Source: Bryobacteraceae bacterium
GTDB lineage: Bacteria; Acidobacteriota; Terriglobia; Bryobacterales; Bryobacteraceae
Length of the DNA stretch: 64,000 nt
Reading direction: 5' to 3'
Assembly (NCBI GenBank): GCA_026002855.1
Contig: BPGD01000001.1
Span: forward strand, 1,763,972 to 1,827,971
Shown: piece after piece, positions 43,525-52,355 of the stretch
How the letters are laid out: each line of letters begins with the position of its first letter
How positions within the stretch are numbered: the first letter of the stretch is position 1
Translations under genes and position numbers: made by a program
The notes under the pieces: model-generated
The model's database searches: none
What the model was told of the DNA's origin: nothing
The model's input: the letters and a program-made list of their open reading frames with translations, nothing else

Positions 43525-44853
43525 TCAGTCGATGCCCAGGCGGTGCTGCATTTCTTCCAGTGTGTGCCCCTTCGTTTCGGGGAAGAACAGCAGCACCACG
43601 AAGAACTGCACCGCCATCATGGCGGCGAACAGCACGAACGGCGCCGCGCCGGACTCGGCGGCAATCACCGGGAAGATGCCGCTGATCAGGGCGTTCATCG
43701 CCCAGTGCGTGAAGCTGCCCAGGCTCTGGCCTTTCGCGCGGACCCGCGTGGGGAAGATCTCGCTCAGGTAGACCCAGATGACCGCGCCCTGGGAGAAGGC
43801 GAAAAAGGCGATGAAGGCGACCAGCAGCCACACGAGCAGATGCTGGTGAGCCTGGGTGGAGAAGATCCAGGCGACGCCGGCGAGGCTGGCGGCGCAGCCG
43901 ACGCTGCCCACCAGAAGCATGCTCCTGCGGCCGATTCTGTCAATCACGCTCATCGCGATGATCGTCGACACGAGGTTCGTAAAGCCGACGGCGACGGCCT
44001 GAAGATCGCCTGAGACCTTGTCAAAGCCGGCGCGGGCGAAGATGTCGTTCAGGTAATAGAGAATCGCGTTGATGCCGCTCAACTGGTTGAACATGCCGAT
44101 GGCGATGGCGATCAGCACCAGCTTCAGGTACTTGCGCTGGAACAGCGGCTCATCGGCGTGACCATGTTCAGCATCCAGCGAAGCGACAATTTCGTCGAGC
44201 GCCTTCTGCCAGTCCGGCTCGCCGTTCAGCCGCAGGACCTCGCCCGCTTCGGCCACGCGCTGTTTCTTGGCCAGCCAGCGGGGCGTTTCCGGGATCGTAT
44301 AAAGCATCAGCAGAAAGAGCGCGGCCGGGGCGGCGGCGACGCCCAGCTTCCAGCGCCATTCCGCATCGCCGAAGCCGGCCAGCCCGACCAGGTAATTCGA
44401 GAAGTAGGCCAGCAGAATCCCGAAGACGATGTTGAACTGGAAAAAGCCCACCAGACGGCCGCGCCACCGCGCCGGCGCGATCTCGGCGATGTACATCGGA
44501 CCGAGGACCGACGAGCCGCCGATGGCCAGTCCACAGAGGAAGCGCGAAGCGACAAACGATGCCCAGTTCCACGCCAAAGCGCAGCCGAGCGCGCTCACCA
44601 GGTACAACACCGCGAGCACGCGCAGGCTGGCGCGGCGGCCCCAGCGGTCGCCCGGGACGCCGGCAAACATCGCGCCCAGGATCGTGCCGTAGAGGGCGCT
44701 GGCCACGGTGAGGCCCAGCATCGCGGGCGACAGTGCGAAGAGGCGCTGAAGGGCGCTGGTGGCGCCGGCGATGACGGCGGTATCAAATCCGAACAGGAGC
44801 CCGCCGAGAGCGGCCACCACGGTGGACTTGACGAGCGTGGCGTTGAGTCGCAT
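43525..44853 (-). CDS. Sugar porter family MFS transporter
   Basis: 442 residues, twelve membrane helices. Sugar-porter motifs are all there: GDRWGRR after helix 2, PETPRWL after helix 6 and PETKG after helix 12, so this is a XylE/GLUT-like monosaccharide carrier. The central loop (~210-240) is short and acidic. It lies between DUF1080 and the alpha-fucosidase on the same strand and could import the released sugar (L-fucose or glucose; inference). Confidence 0.9.
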   Translation of the reverse strand: MRLNATLVKSTVVAALGGLLFGFDTAVIAGATSALQRLFALSPAMLGLTVASALYGTILGAMFAGVPGDRWGRRASLRVLAVLYLVSALGCALAWNWASFVASRFLCGLAIGGSSVLGPMYIAEIAPARWRGRLVGFFQFNIVFGILLAYFSNYLVGLAGFGDAEWRWKLGVAAAPAALFLLMLYTIPETPRWLAKKQRVAEAGEVLRLNGEPDWQKALDEIVASLDAEHGHADEPLFQRKYLKLVLIAIAIGMFNQLSGINAILYYLNDIFARAGFDKVSGDLQAVAVGFTNLVSTIIAMSVIDRIGRRSMLLVGSVGCAASLAGVAWIFSTQAHQHLLVWLLVAFIAFFAFSQGAVIWVYLSEIFPTRVRAKGQSLGSFTHWAMNALISGIFPVIAAESGAAPFVLFAAMMAVQFFVVLLFFPETKGHTLEEMQHRLGID

Positions 44854-44958
44854 GCGTGAGAAGAGGGGTCAGGAGGCGACTCTATCATTGCGCGCTGCGG
44901 CAGGACAAGTGCTGCGGGGGACCGCCCTCCGGAGGCATGGATGCGGCCGCGCGCTGCA

Positions 44959-46263
44959 TCAGGGCTCGCGGCGCGGACGCTGAGTGCGCACGAAGTCCAT
45001 GTCCTGCCGCGGCACGCCGTCGCATTCGATGGCGATCGTCGTGAGGGGCCGGTCCGGCGGCGTTTCCGGCAGACCGGTGAAGCGGACGCGGAAGTCGTCC
45101 TGTTCAAACTTCACCGGCGTGCCGGTGGCGAGCAGGCGCGCGGAGATGACCCTGTTGCGCAGTCCGCCCAGCGTCACCGTGCTGCCCGGCCAGTAGTGGA
45201 CGTGCGCATAGAGCGTGTTGCCGATGCGCGTGAAGTTCATGTAGTTGGAGCGCGACACCTGGCAGGGCTCCGCCGTGTAGACGGAGGCGCCGTTGCGGGC
45301 CAGCCACTGGCCCATTTCGGTGAGAATGCGGACGCTTTCGGGCGGCACGCTGCCGTCGGGCATGGGGCCGATGTTGAGCAGGTAGTTGCCGCCGAGACGG
45401 GCGCAGGTGATGAGATTGCGCAGGCACTGGCGCGGCGATTTCCAGTTATCGTCGGCGCGGTGATAGCCCCAACTGTCGTTCATCGTCATGCAGGACTCCC
45501 AGTCGCGCGCCTTCGAGGCCTCGATGCGCTGCTCGGGCGTGTCGAAGTCCTCCGGCACGCGGCTGCGGTTGTTGATGATGATGTCCGGCTGGAGCTGGCG
45601 GACCATCCGGTTCATCTTCAGGCTCTCCCATCCTTCGGCGTCGAGCGGCCAGGCGACGTCATACCACAGGATGTCCACCTTGCCGTAATTGGTCATCAGT
45701 TCACGGACATGCGTGTGGATGTAGTCGACGAAGCGGCGCCGGGCGGCGTCGTCTTCGCGGCAGCGGGCGCCGTCGGGGTGATGCCAGTCCATCAGCGAGT
45801 AGTAGAAGCCGACGCGCAGGCCTTCAGCGCGGGCGGCGTCCACAAACTCCTTCACCAGGTCCCGGCGGGCGGCCTGTTTGGGCGCGCAGTACGAAGTAGT
45901 GGACGTGTTGAACAGACAGAACCCCTCATGGTGCTTGGTGGTCATCACCATGTACTTCATCCCGGCCTTTTTGGCCAGCGCGGCCCATTCGCGCGCAGGC
46001 CAGGGCTTCGGGCGGAACTGCCGGGCGAGCTGTTCGTATTCGGCCACGGGGATTCCCTCGTTTTCCATCACCCACTCGTGGCGTCCGAGCACGCTGTAGA
46101 GGCCCCAGTGGATGAACATGCCGAAACGCGCCTGCCGCCACCACTTCATGCGGCGCTCGCGGTCTTCCTCGGTGCTGGTCTGAAGGGCGGCCGCGGCGGG
46201 AACGGCGGAGACGACGCGGAGGTATTCGCGACGGGAGATTCCTCTGGGCAGCATGGCGATCAT
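44959..46263 (-). CDS. Exported alpha-L-fucosidase (GH29)
   Basis: 434 residues from ATG 46263 (ATG 46254 is equally possible; the upstream part of the open frame has no coding character). A Tat-like start SRREYLRVVSAV precedes the GH29 barrel: 'WWRQARFGMFIHWGLYS', 'MTTKHHEGFCLF', and nucleophile D202 in DILWYD. The block GGNYLLNIGPMPDG closes the barrel, followed by a beta-sandwich. It should release alpha-L-fucose or a related sugar outside the cytoplasm. It is divergent from the VOC/GH-A fusion gene. Confidence 0.9.
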   Translation of the reverse strand: MIAMLPRGISRREYLRVVSAVPAAAALQTSTEEDRERRMKWWRQARFGMFIHWGLYSVLGRHEWVMENEGIPVAEYEQLARQFRPKPWPAREWAALAKKAGMKYMVMTTKHHEGFCLFNTSTTSYCAPKQAARRDLVKEFVDAARAEGLRVGFYYSLMDWHHPDGARCREDDAARRRFVDYIHTHVRELMTNYGKVDILWYDVAWPLDAEGWESLKMNRMVRQLQPDIIINNRSRVPEDFDTPEQRIEASKARDWESCMTMNDSWGYHRADDNWKSPRQCLRNLITCARLGGNYLLNIGPMPDGSVPPESVRILTEMGQWLARNGASVYTAEPCQVSRSNYMNFTRIGNTLYAHVHYWPGSTVTLGGLRNRVISARLLATGTPVKFEQDDFRVRFTGLPETPPDRPLTTIAIECDGVPRQDMDFVRTQRPRREP

Positions 46264-46316
46264 GCTATCACCCAGGGCCGGCGCGTTTTGCGGGTCCACA
46301 CGCGAGGATCCGCTGG

Positions 46317-46322
46317 TACAAT
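46317..46322 (+). promoter_or_regulatory. -10-like element of the VOC/GH-A fusion gene
   Basis: TACAAT, 26 nt before the ATG, followed by a good ribosome-binding site (AAGGAGGG). No -35 match. Confidence 0.35.
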
Positions 46323-46348
46323 GTCTGCGGTTCCAGCAAGGAGGGCCC

Positions 46349-49162
46349 ATGCAGCGGCTGATGTTCGCCCTGCTGCTGACGGTTTCAGCAGCGGCCCAGA
46401 TGCCAGAGCCTTACCGGCGCGTGGCGCGGCTCATCTGGGTCGTGCCGGATGCCGAAGGCACGGCGGAAGCCTGGCGCAGAATTGGAATCCCCGTGGACGA
46501 GCCGGCAGCGGCGGAGTTCCGGCCGACGGGCGGCGCGCCGCACGGCGGGCTGGCCGCCAGTGGTTACTTTGCCAATCTCCGCGCCGACTGGGTGCAGCCG
46601 GCGGCGGGAGCAGGCCCGCTGGCGCGTTTCCTCCGCCAGCGCGGCGCTGGGGTCTTCGCGCTCGCCTATGAGATGCCGGACCGGGAAACGTGGCGACGGG
46701 AGATTGAACGGTTCCAAAGCGCCGGCGTCGCGGTGATCGAACAGGGGGAACTGACCCTTGGCGGAGAGACCACCGCCTACGCGTTCCTGGACACGGCCCG
46801 CGAAGGCAAGTTCGTCCTGGCGTTGATGACTCGCGGGAGGAACTCCGGCGGCCCGGCGGGCTCGATGCGCGTGTCGCAGTTGGCCTTTGTCGTGCGCGAC
46901 CCGGAGCCGGTGTCGGCGTTCTGGGCGCGGCTCGGCTTTCCGCCATTCACTTTCACGCATCCGGATCTCGGTGACAAGACGTACCGGCGGCGGCCGGCGG
47001 ATTTCGACATGCGGCTGGGATGGCAGCGGCACGCGCAGATGCCGTTCGAATGGATCCAGCCGCTGCGCGGGCCGAACGTCTACGAGGACCATCTGGCAAA
47101 GCACGGCGAGGGGTTCCACCACCTGGCGTTTGACGTGCCTGACATGGATGCGGCGATCCGCCGGTGGGAGTCGCTCGGCTATCCGGTGACGATGTCCGGC
47201 TCGTGGGGCGAGACAGGGAAGGCAGGCAGCGGGCGGTTTGCTTACGTGGATGCGCACGCCATCGGGGGCGCCGACATCGAGCTGCTGTGGAACTATCGCG
47301 CGCCGGCGCCACCGCCCGCCGAGGGGCCTTTCGTCCTGAAATTCCCCGCAGGCGAGCGGCTTCCAGAGCACCGGATCGCCGTGCCGCGCCTGCGCTGGCC
47401 TTCGGACTGGCGCCCCTGGCGCGGCCTCACGTTCGAGTTTGTCGCGTCCACGCTCGAACCTTTCGCGTTCGGCTTTTCCGACGGGCAGACAGTCAAGAGC
47501 CTGATCATGGAACCGCTGCCGGGATTGCGGATCCGCGCCTTCATTCCCTTTGAGGCTTTCTGGCAGACACGCACCATGACGCCGTTGTTGCCGCTCGGCT
47601 ACAAGGCGTGGCCGGAGCGGCTGTTCACCTTCGAGCGCGTGGAAGAGATCGTCATCCGCATGAAATACCCGGCCGCTGATTCCACGCTGACGCTCTCAAG
47701 GCTCGCGCTCTCCGCCGAAGACGTGCCAGACGACATTCTGGACCGGAAGCCCGTCATTGACGCCTTCGGGCAGTGGATCGGCGAGGATTGGCCGGGCAAG
47801 GCGCACTCACTGGAGGAGCTCGGGAAACTGTGGGCGGAAGACCGCCTGCCGCGCGCCGAATATCCCGACTACTGCCCGCTGGGAGGCTACCGCCGACAGA
47901 CCGCCAACCCGGCGAACGCGACGGGCCGGGCTGGCTTCTTCCGGGTGGCGCAGATCGAAGGGCGCTGGTTCCTCCTGGACCCGCACGGTCACCCGTTCTT
48001 TTCAACGGGCATGGATCTGGTGGGATGGAAGCAGGGCTCGTTTGCGACGCGCGTGACCGGGCGCGAGTTTCTCTTCGAGAAGCTGCCTCCGGCGGGGCCG
48101 GCCTGGCTCACGCCCGGCAGGGACGTCTCCTTCCATGTGGCCAACATCATGCGGCGATATGGGGAGAACTGGCAGGAAGAGTGGAAGAAATCCGTCCTTG
48201 CGCGGCTGAAAAACTGGGGATTTAATACGATCGGCAACTGGAGCGACCCCGACATCGCCACTACCGCCGGCATGGCGTATGTCCTCCCGTTGAGCGGGTG
48301 GACGACGAAAAAGACGTTTCCTTTCCCGTGGGACTTTCCGGACGTGTTCAGCGAAGAATTCGAGCGCAATGTCGATGAGGCGGCGAGAAAGCAGTGCGCT
48401 CCGCTGCGGGACGACCCGAATCTCATCGGCTGGTTCATTGGCAACGAGCCGCACTGGGCGCGCGAGTTCGGCTCACTGAAGCCCTGGGCGGAGATGTTAT
48501 TGGAAGATCCCGAGCCGTCTGCGACGAAGGCCGAGCTGCTGCGCCGGCTGAAAGAGAATCCGGAAAAAGCGGAGGAGATCCGGCGCGGATGGACCTACGT
48601 CTGCGGCCGGAAATATTTCGAGACGATCATTGCGGCCATCCGGCGGCATGACCCCAACCATTTGATTCTTGGCATCCGTTTTGCTGGAAATCCGGCGGAT
48701 GAATGGGTGGAAATGTCGTCGCTTTTTGACGTCTTTTCGATTAATATTTATACCGAGGATTTTCGCCCGGACCCGGCGCGGCTGGACCGCTATGCCAGAC
48801 TCTCCGGCCGGCCGGTGCTCATTGGCGAGTTCACCGCCTGCGCACCGGGCCGCGGCCTCCAGGGCCTGTTTTACTGGACGCACAAGGTGAAAGACCAGAC
48901 GCAGCGGGGCATCGCCTACCGCTACTACGTGGAGAACGCGGCGGCGCATCCGGCGCTGATCGGGACTCACTGGTTCCAGCTCGTTGACGACCTGCCGACA
49001 GGCCGCCCGTCGGATCTGGAGAGGCTGAATTACGGCTTTCTGAACGTGCTCGACCTGCCTTATCGGCCGCTGGTCGAGTACGCGCGCGAGGCGCACCGGC
49101 GTATCTACGCGGTCAAATTCGGCAAGGCCGCTCCCTACGACCGCAGGCCGCTGGTCTTCTGA
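46349..49162 (+). CDS. Exported fusion of two VOC modules and a clan GH-A (agarase-like) glycoside hydrolase
   Basis: 937 residues from ATG 46349. Signal peptide 1-17 (LLLTVSAAAQ). Residues ~20-150 and ~165-320 are two VOC (glyoxalase-fold) modules. The second keeps H258 (GFHHLAFDVPD) and E311 (DIELLW) but has no His at the first metal position (QLAFVV). Residues ~325-465 look like a carbohydrate-binding beta sandwich. Residues ~500-937 form a GH-A barrel with acid/base E700 in GNEPHW and nucleophile E827 in VLIGEFT. The end, 'GTHWFQLVDDLPTGR' and 'LNYGFLNVLDLPY', resembles GH50/GH86 beta-agarases. Substrate unknown. I saw no frameshift; the modules are continuous. Confidence 0.8.
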   Translation: MQRLMFALLLTVSAAAQMPEPYRRVARLIWVVPDAEGTAEAWRRIGIPVDEPAAAEFRPTGGAPHGGLAASGYFANLRADWVQPAAGAGPLARFLRQRGAGVFALAYEMPDRETWRREIERFQSAGVAVIEQGELTLGGETTAYAFLDTAREGKFVLALMTRGRNSGGPAGSMRVSQLAFVVRDPEPVSAFWARLGFPPFTFTHPDLGDKTYRRRPADFDMRLGWQRHAQMPFEWIQPLRGPNVYEDHLAKHGEGFHHLAFDVPDMDAAIRRWESLGYPVTMSGSWGETGKAGSGRFAYVDAHAIGGADIELLWNYRAPAPPPAEGPFVLKFPAGERLPEHRIAVPRLRWPSDWRPWRGLTFEFVASTLEPFAFGFSDGQTVKSLIMEPLPGLRIRAFIPFEAFWQTRTMTPLLPLGYKAWPERLFTFERVEEIVIRMKYPAADSTLTLSRLALSAEDVPDDILDRKPVIDAFGQWIGEDWPGKAHSLEELGKLWAEDRLPRAEYPDYCPLGGYRRQTANPANATGRAGFFRVAQIEGRWFLLDPHGHPFFSTGMDLVGWKQGSFATRVTGREFLFEKLPPAGPAWLTPGRDVSFHVANIMRRYGENWQEEWKKSVLARLKNWGFNTIGNWSDPDIATTAGMAYVLPLSGWTTKKTFPFPWDFPDVFSEEFERNVDEAARKQCAPLRDDPNLIGWFIGNEPHWAREFGSLKPWAEMLLEDPEPSATKAELLRRLKENPEKAEEIRRGWTYVCGRKYFETIIAAIRRHDPNHLILGIRFAGNPADEWVEMSSLFDVFSINIYTEDFRPDPARLDRYARLSGRPVLIGEFTACAPGRGLQGLFYWTHKVKDQTQRGIAYRYYVENAAAHPALIGTHWFQLVDDLPTGRPSDLERLNYGFLNVLDLPYRPLVEYAREAHRRIYAVKFGKAAPYDRRPLVF

Positions 49163-49176
49163 CCGCGCCCGGCCAC

Positions 49177-51123
49177 TCAGGTGCGATGGGCGTCTTCGAG
49201 ATACGTGTAACCGTAGAGGCCGTCTTCGTAAAACTTGAGCAGGCGTCCGCTCTCTTCGTAGCCGATCTTGCCCTCCATCACCGCTTCCTCGACGTCGCGG
49301 CGGAACTGTTCGAGCAGTTGCGAGGAGCTGAACTGCACGTAGGCCAGCACCTCTTTCACGCTGTCGCCGCGGATGACGGCCTCGAGCACCGGCTTGTTCT
49401 GCTCGTTGACGCGCACGTGCACGGCGTGCGTGTCGCCGAAGAGGTTGTGCAGGTCGCCGAGGATCTCCTGATAGGCGCCGACGAGGAAGGCGCCCAGGTA
49501 ATAGGGCTCGCCGTTGAACGAATGCAGGGGAAGCGTCTTCTTGACGTCGCGGCGGTCGATGAACTGGTCCACCTTGCCGTCGCTGTCGCAACTGATGTCG
49601 CCGAGGACGGCGTGGCGCGTGGGCCGCTCGCCGAGGCGATGGATGGGCATGATGGGGAAGAGCTGTTTCACCGCCCAGCTGTCCGGCATGCTCTGGAACA
49701 GCGAGAAGTTGCAGAAGTAGGTGTCGGAGAGCATGCTTTCCAGGCCCTCCAGCTCTTCCGGGAACACGTCCATCTGCCTGGCCATGGAGTAGACGCGGCG
49801 GCAGATGAGCCAGTAGAGGTTTTCAGCGAGGCAGCGCTGTTTGAGCGGAAGGTAGCCGAGGCTGAAGAGGTTGAGCGCGGAGTCGAGAGCCTGCTGGGCG
49901 TCGTGGAAGCTCTCGAGCAGGTTCTTCATGCTGAGGTTGCGGTAGGTCTCGAGCAGATCCACCAGGGGCTGTTCGGCATCGTCGGGCAGGGTGTCCGGCA
50001 CCTGCTCCTCGCCGAAGCCGCTCACGCCGAGCACATTGAACACGAGCACGCTGTGATAGGCGGCGATGGCGCGGCCGCTCTCGCTCATGATCGTCGGATG
50101 AGGGACCTCGGCCTCGTCGCAGATGTTCTGCACGTGATAGACGATGTCGTTGGCGTATTCCTGAAGCGTGTAGTTCACGCTCGATTCAAAGTCCGTCTGC
50201 GAGCCGTCGTAATCGATGCCGAGCCCGCCGCCGACGTCGAGGATCTCCAGGCCCGCGCCCTGCTTTTTCAGTTCCACGTAGACGCGCGCCGCCTCGATGA
50301 CGGCGGCCTTGATGTGGCGGATGTTGGTGATCTGGCTGCCGAGGTGGAAATGGAGGAGCCTGAGGCAGTCCTCCATCCCGAACTCCCTGAGCGTTTCCAG
50401 CGCGCGCATCGCCTCGGTGACGGTGAGGCCGAATTTCGAGCGGTAGCCGCCGGAGGACTTCCACCGCCCGGCGCCGCGGCTGGCGAGCTTGATGCGGAGG
50501 CCGATGGAAGGACGGACGCCGAGCTTTTCTGCCTTTTGCAGGATCAGGTCAAGCTCGGTGAACTTCTCCACCACCGGCGTGATGTTGCGGCCGACCTTGC
50601 GGGCCAGCATGCAGAGCTCGATGTATTCATCGTCCTTGAAGCCGTTGCAGATGATCGGCGTCGAGTTGTCGGCGATGGCCATCACTGCCAGCAGCTCGGG
50701 CTTCGAGCCCGCCTCGAGGCCGAACCCATACTGACGGCCGAGCTGGTAGATCTCCTCCACGACCTGCCGCTGCTGATTCACCTTGATGGGGTAGATGCAG
50801 CGATAGGCGCCTTTATAGTCGTGGTCGCGGATGGCGGCGTCGAAGACCTCCCACATTTCGCGCAATTGCTGGCCCAGGATCTGGGGAAAGCGCAGCAGCA
50901 GCGGCGGGTCGATGCCGCGGAGGACGAGCGTGTCGACGAGTTCCTTCAGATCCACGTAACGGCGCGGATCCTTGGTGGGATGGACGAGGACGTGGCCGGA
51001 CTCGCTGATCGAGAAGTAGCCTTTGCCCCAGCGGTCGATGTCGTAAAGGTCCCGTGCATCCGCCACCGTCCATCGCTCGGACGGCTCCCGCACGGGCAGT
51101 GCCTCGGGCAGCTTGAGGTTCAA
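49177..51123 (-). CDS. speA: Biosynthetic arginine decarboxylase
   Basis: 648 residues, full length for the fold-III PLP enzyme. 'YRCIYPIKVNQQ' holds the PLP lysine (K114); 'GGGLGIDYDGSQ' and the later 'SESGRAIAAYHSVL' are family hallmarks. It converts arginine to agmatine, the first step of one polyamine route; no speB is adjacent. The start appears to be TTG 51123 with GGAGG rather far upstream (14 nt), so it is not certain. Confidence 0.93.
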   Translation of the reverse strand: MNLKLPEALPVREPSERWTVADARDLYDIDRWGKGYFSISESGHVLVHPTKDPRRYVDLKELVDTLVLRGIDPPLLLRFPQILGQQLREMWEVFDAAIRDHDYKGAYRCIYPIKVNQQRQVVEEIYQLGRQYGFGLEAGSKPELLAVMAIADNSTPIICNGFKDDEYIELCMLARKVGRNITPVVEKFTELDLILQKAEKLGVRPSIGLRIKLASRGAGRWKSSGGYRSKFGLTVTEAMRALETLREFGMEDCLRLLHFHLGSQITNIRHIKAAVIEAARVYVELKKQGAGLEILDVGGGLGIDYDGSQTDFESSVNYTLQEYANDIVYHVQNICDEAEVPHPTIMSESGRAIAAYHSVLVFNVLGVSGFGEEQVPDTLPDDAEQPLVDLLETYRNLSMKNLLESFHDAQQALDSALNLFSLGYLPLKQRCLAENLYWLICRRVYSMARQMDVFPEELEGLESMLSDTYFCNFSLFQSMPDSWAVKQLFPIMPIHRLGERPTRHAVLGDISCDSDGKVDQFIDRRDVKKTLPLHSFNGEPYYLGAFLVGAYQEILGDLHNLFGDTHAVHVRVNEQNKPVLEAVIRGDSVKEVLAYVQFSSSQLLEQFRRDVEEAVMEGKIGYEESGRLLKFYEDGLYGYTYLEDAHRT

Positions 51124-51153
51124 TTCGGGTTCAGATGCCTCCGTCTACCAAGT

Positions 51154-51570
51154 GTGAATAAGATTGGGGCTGGGGAGCAAGTACTCCTGGCCCTGACACG
51201 CAGATTTTTTCTGGTTCTTCTCGGCTGCGGGGCGGCGTCGGTGGCGCAGCCGGTGCTCGTGCCGTGCGTCGCCTCGGCGCGCGAGCGTGGAAGTCTGCGT
51301 CTGGTGTTCCGCTCGCCGCGCGGGCAAGGGGCCGGAAAGCGGCGGGCGGTGCTGCTGCTGCATCTGCGGGGGAGCGCGCCGGAGCACGTGCGGGTGAACG
51401 GGCGCGAGGCCGGGCTTGTGTCCCGCGCGCTGGGCTGGGCGGCGCTGGCGCTACCGCAGGGCGTGCGATGGGAGCGATTGACGCTCGAGCCTGGCGGTCC
51501 CTTCGACGGCTGCAATGACGCTGCCACTGCTCCGTATGTGGTCCTCGAGCCGGACGCGGCGCAGAAGTAG
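51154..51570 (+). CDS. Small exported protein, unknown function
   Basis: 138 residues if GTG 51154 is used. A basic/hydrophobic stretch (LTRRFFLVLLGCGAASVAQ) is a signal peptide or lipoprotein-like sequence, though a lipobox is not clear. The rest is beta-rich with three further cysteines or so and very high GC at third codon positions, arguing for a real gene. No family recognised. It ends 10 nt before the SDR gene. Confidence 0.5.
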   Translation: MNKIGAGEQVLLALTRRFFLVLLGCGAASVAQPVLVPCVASARERGSLRLVFRSPRGQGAGKRRAVLLLHLRGSAPEHVRVNGREAGLVSRALGWAALALPQGVRWERLTLEPGGPFDGCNDAATAPYVVLEPDAAQK

Positions 51571-51573
51571 AAT
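51568..51573 (+). promoter_or_regulatory. -10-like hexamer before the SDR gene
   Basis: TAGAAT ends 7 nt before ATG 51581 and no Shine-Dalgarno lies between: a leaderless arrangement. It overlaps the stop codon of the previous gene. Confidence 0.35.
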
Positions 51574-51580
51574 CGACTGC

Positions 51581-52354
51581 ATGCCGGAGCTGCCACTGGA
51601 AGGAAAAACCGCCCTTGTCACCGGCGCCAGCAAGGGCGTGGGCAAAGGGATCGCCCTGGAGCTGGCGCGCCAGGGCGCCGACGTTGCGGTGAACTACAAC
51701 ACGGACGCCGCCGGGGCCGAAGCCGCCGCGGCGGAGATCCGCGCGCTCGGACGCCGGGCCTTCCCCGTCCAGGCCGATGTCTCAATCAGCGCGCAGGTGG
51801 ATGCGATGTTCGAGCGCGTGCTTGCCGCCTTTGGCCGGCTCGACATCCTGGTCAACAACGCCGGCATCCAGACCTGGAAGCCGTTGCTTGAGCTGAGCGA
51901 AGAAGAATGGGACCGCGTGCTGGACGTCAACCTGAAAGGCTGTTTCCTGTGCACCCAGCGGGCGGCGCGGGCGATGAAGGACTCGGGCGGCGGCGCCATC
52001 ATCAACATTGGTTCCGGGTGCAACAAGTGGCCGTTCCCGAAACTGGTGAACTACACCGCCTCCAAGGGCGGCATCGAACAGTTCACCAAGGTGGCGGCGG
52101 TAGAGCTGGGCCCGTACCGCATCCGGGTGAACTGTGTGGCGCCGGGCGCGATCGAGATTGAACGGACCCGCCAGGAAGCGGGCGACTACGCGGGCACGTG
52201 GTCGCGGCTGACGCCGCTTGGCCGCATCGGGCTGCCGGCGGACGTGGGCGCGGCGGTGGCGTTTCTCTGCGAAGACCGAGCCGCTTTCATCACCGGGCAG
52301 ACGCTCTGGGTGGACGGCGGGCTGTTCACGCGGCCCGTTTGGCCTTACGAGTGA
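51581..52354 (+). CDS. Short-chain dehydrogenase/reductase
   Basis: 257 residues, classical SDR. TGASKGVG (14-21), NNAG (92-95), catalytic S145, Y158 and K162 are all in place. N39 and the lack of a basic residue after strand 2 leave NAD/NADP preference open. Closest in layout to glucose 1-dehydrogenase or 3-oxoacyl-ACP reductase type enzymes; the true substrate is unknown. It converges on the next gene with a gap of 1 nt. Confidence 0.88.
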   Translation: MPELPLEGKTALVTGASKGVGKGIALELARQGADVAVNYNTDAAGAEAAAAEIRALGRRAFPVQADVSISAQVDAMFERVLAAFGRLDILVNNAGIQTWKPLLELSEEEWDRVLDVNLKGCFLCTQRAARAMKDSGGGAIINIGSGCNKWPFPKLVNYTASKGGIEQFTKVAAVELGPYRIRVNCVAPGAIEIERTRQEAGDYAGTWSRLTPLGRIGLPADVGAAVAFLCEDRAAFITGQTLWVDGGLFTRPVWPYE

Positions 52355-52355
52355 G

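Noticed and set aside
49186-51153. Long plus-strand open frame opposite speA, running into 51154-51570
   Set aside because: Only the last part (after GTG 51154) is not covered by speA and has a signal peptide; the rest is a shadow.
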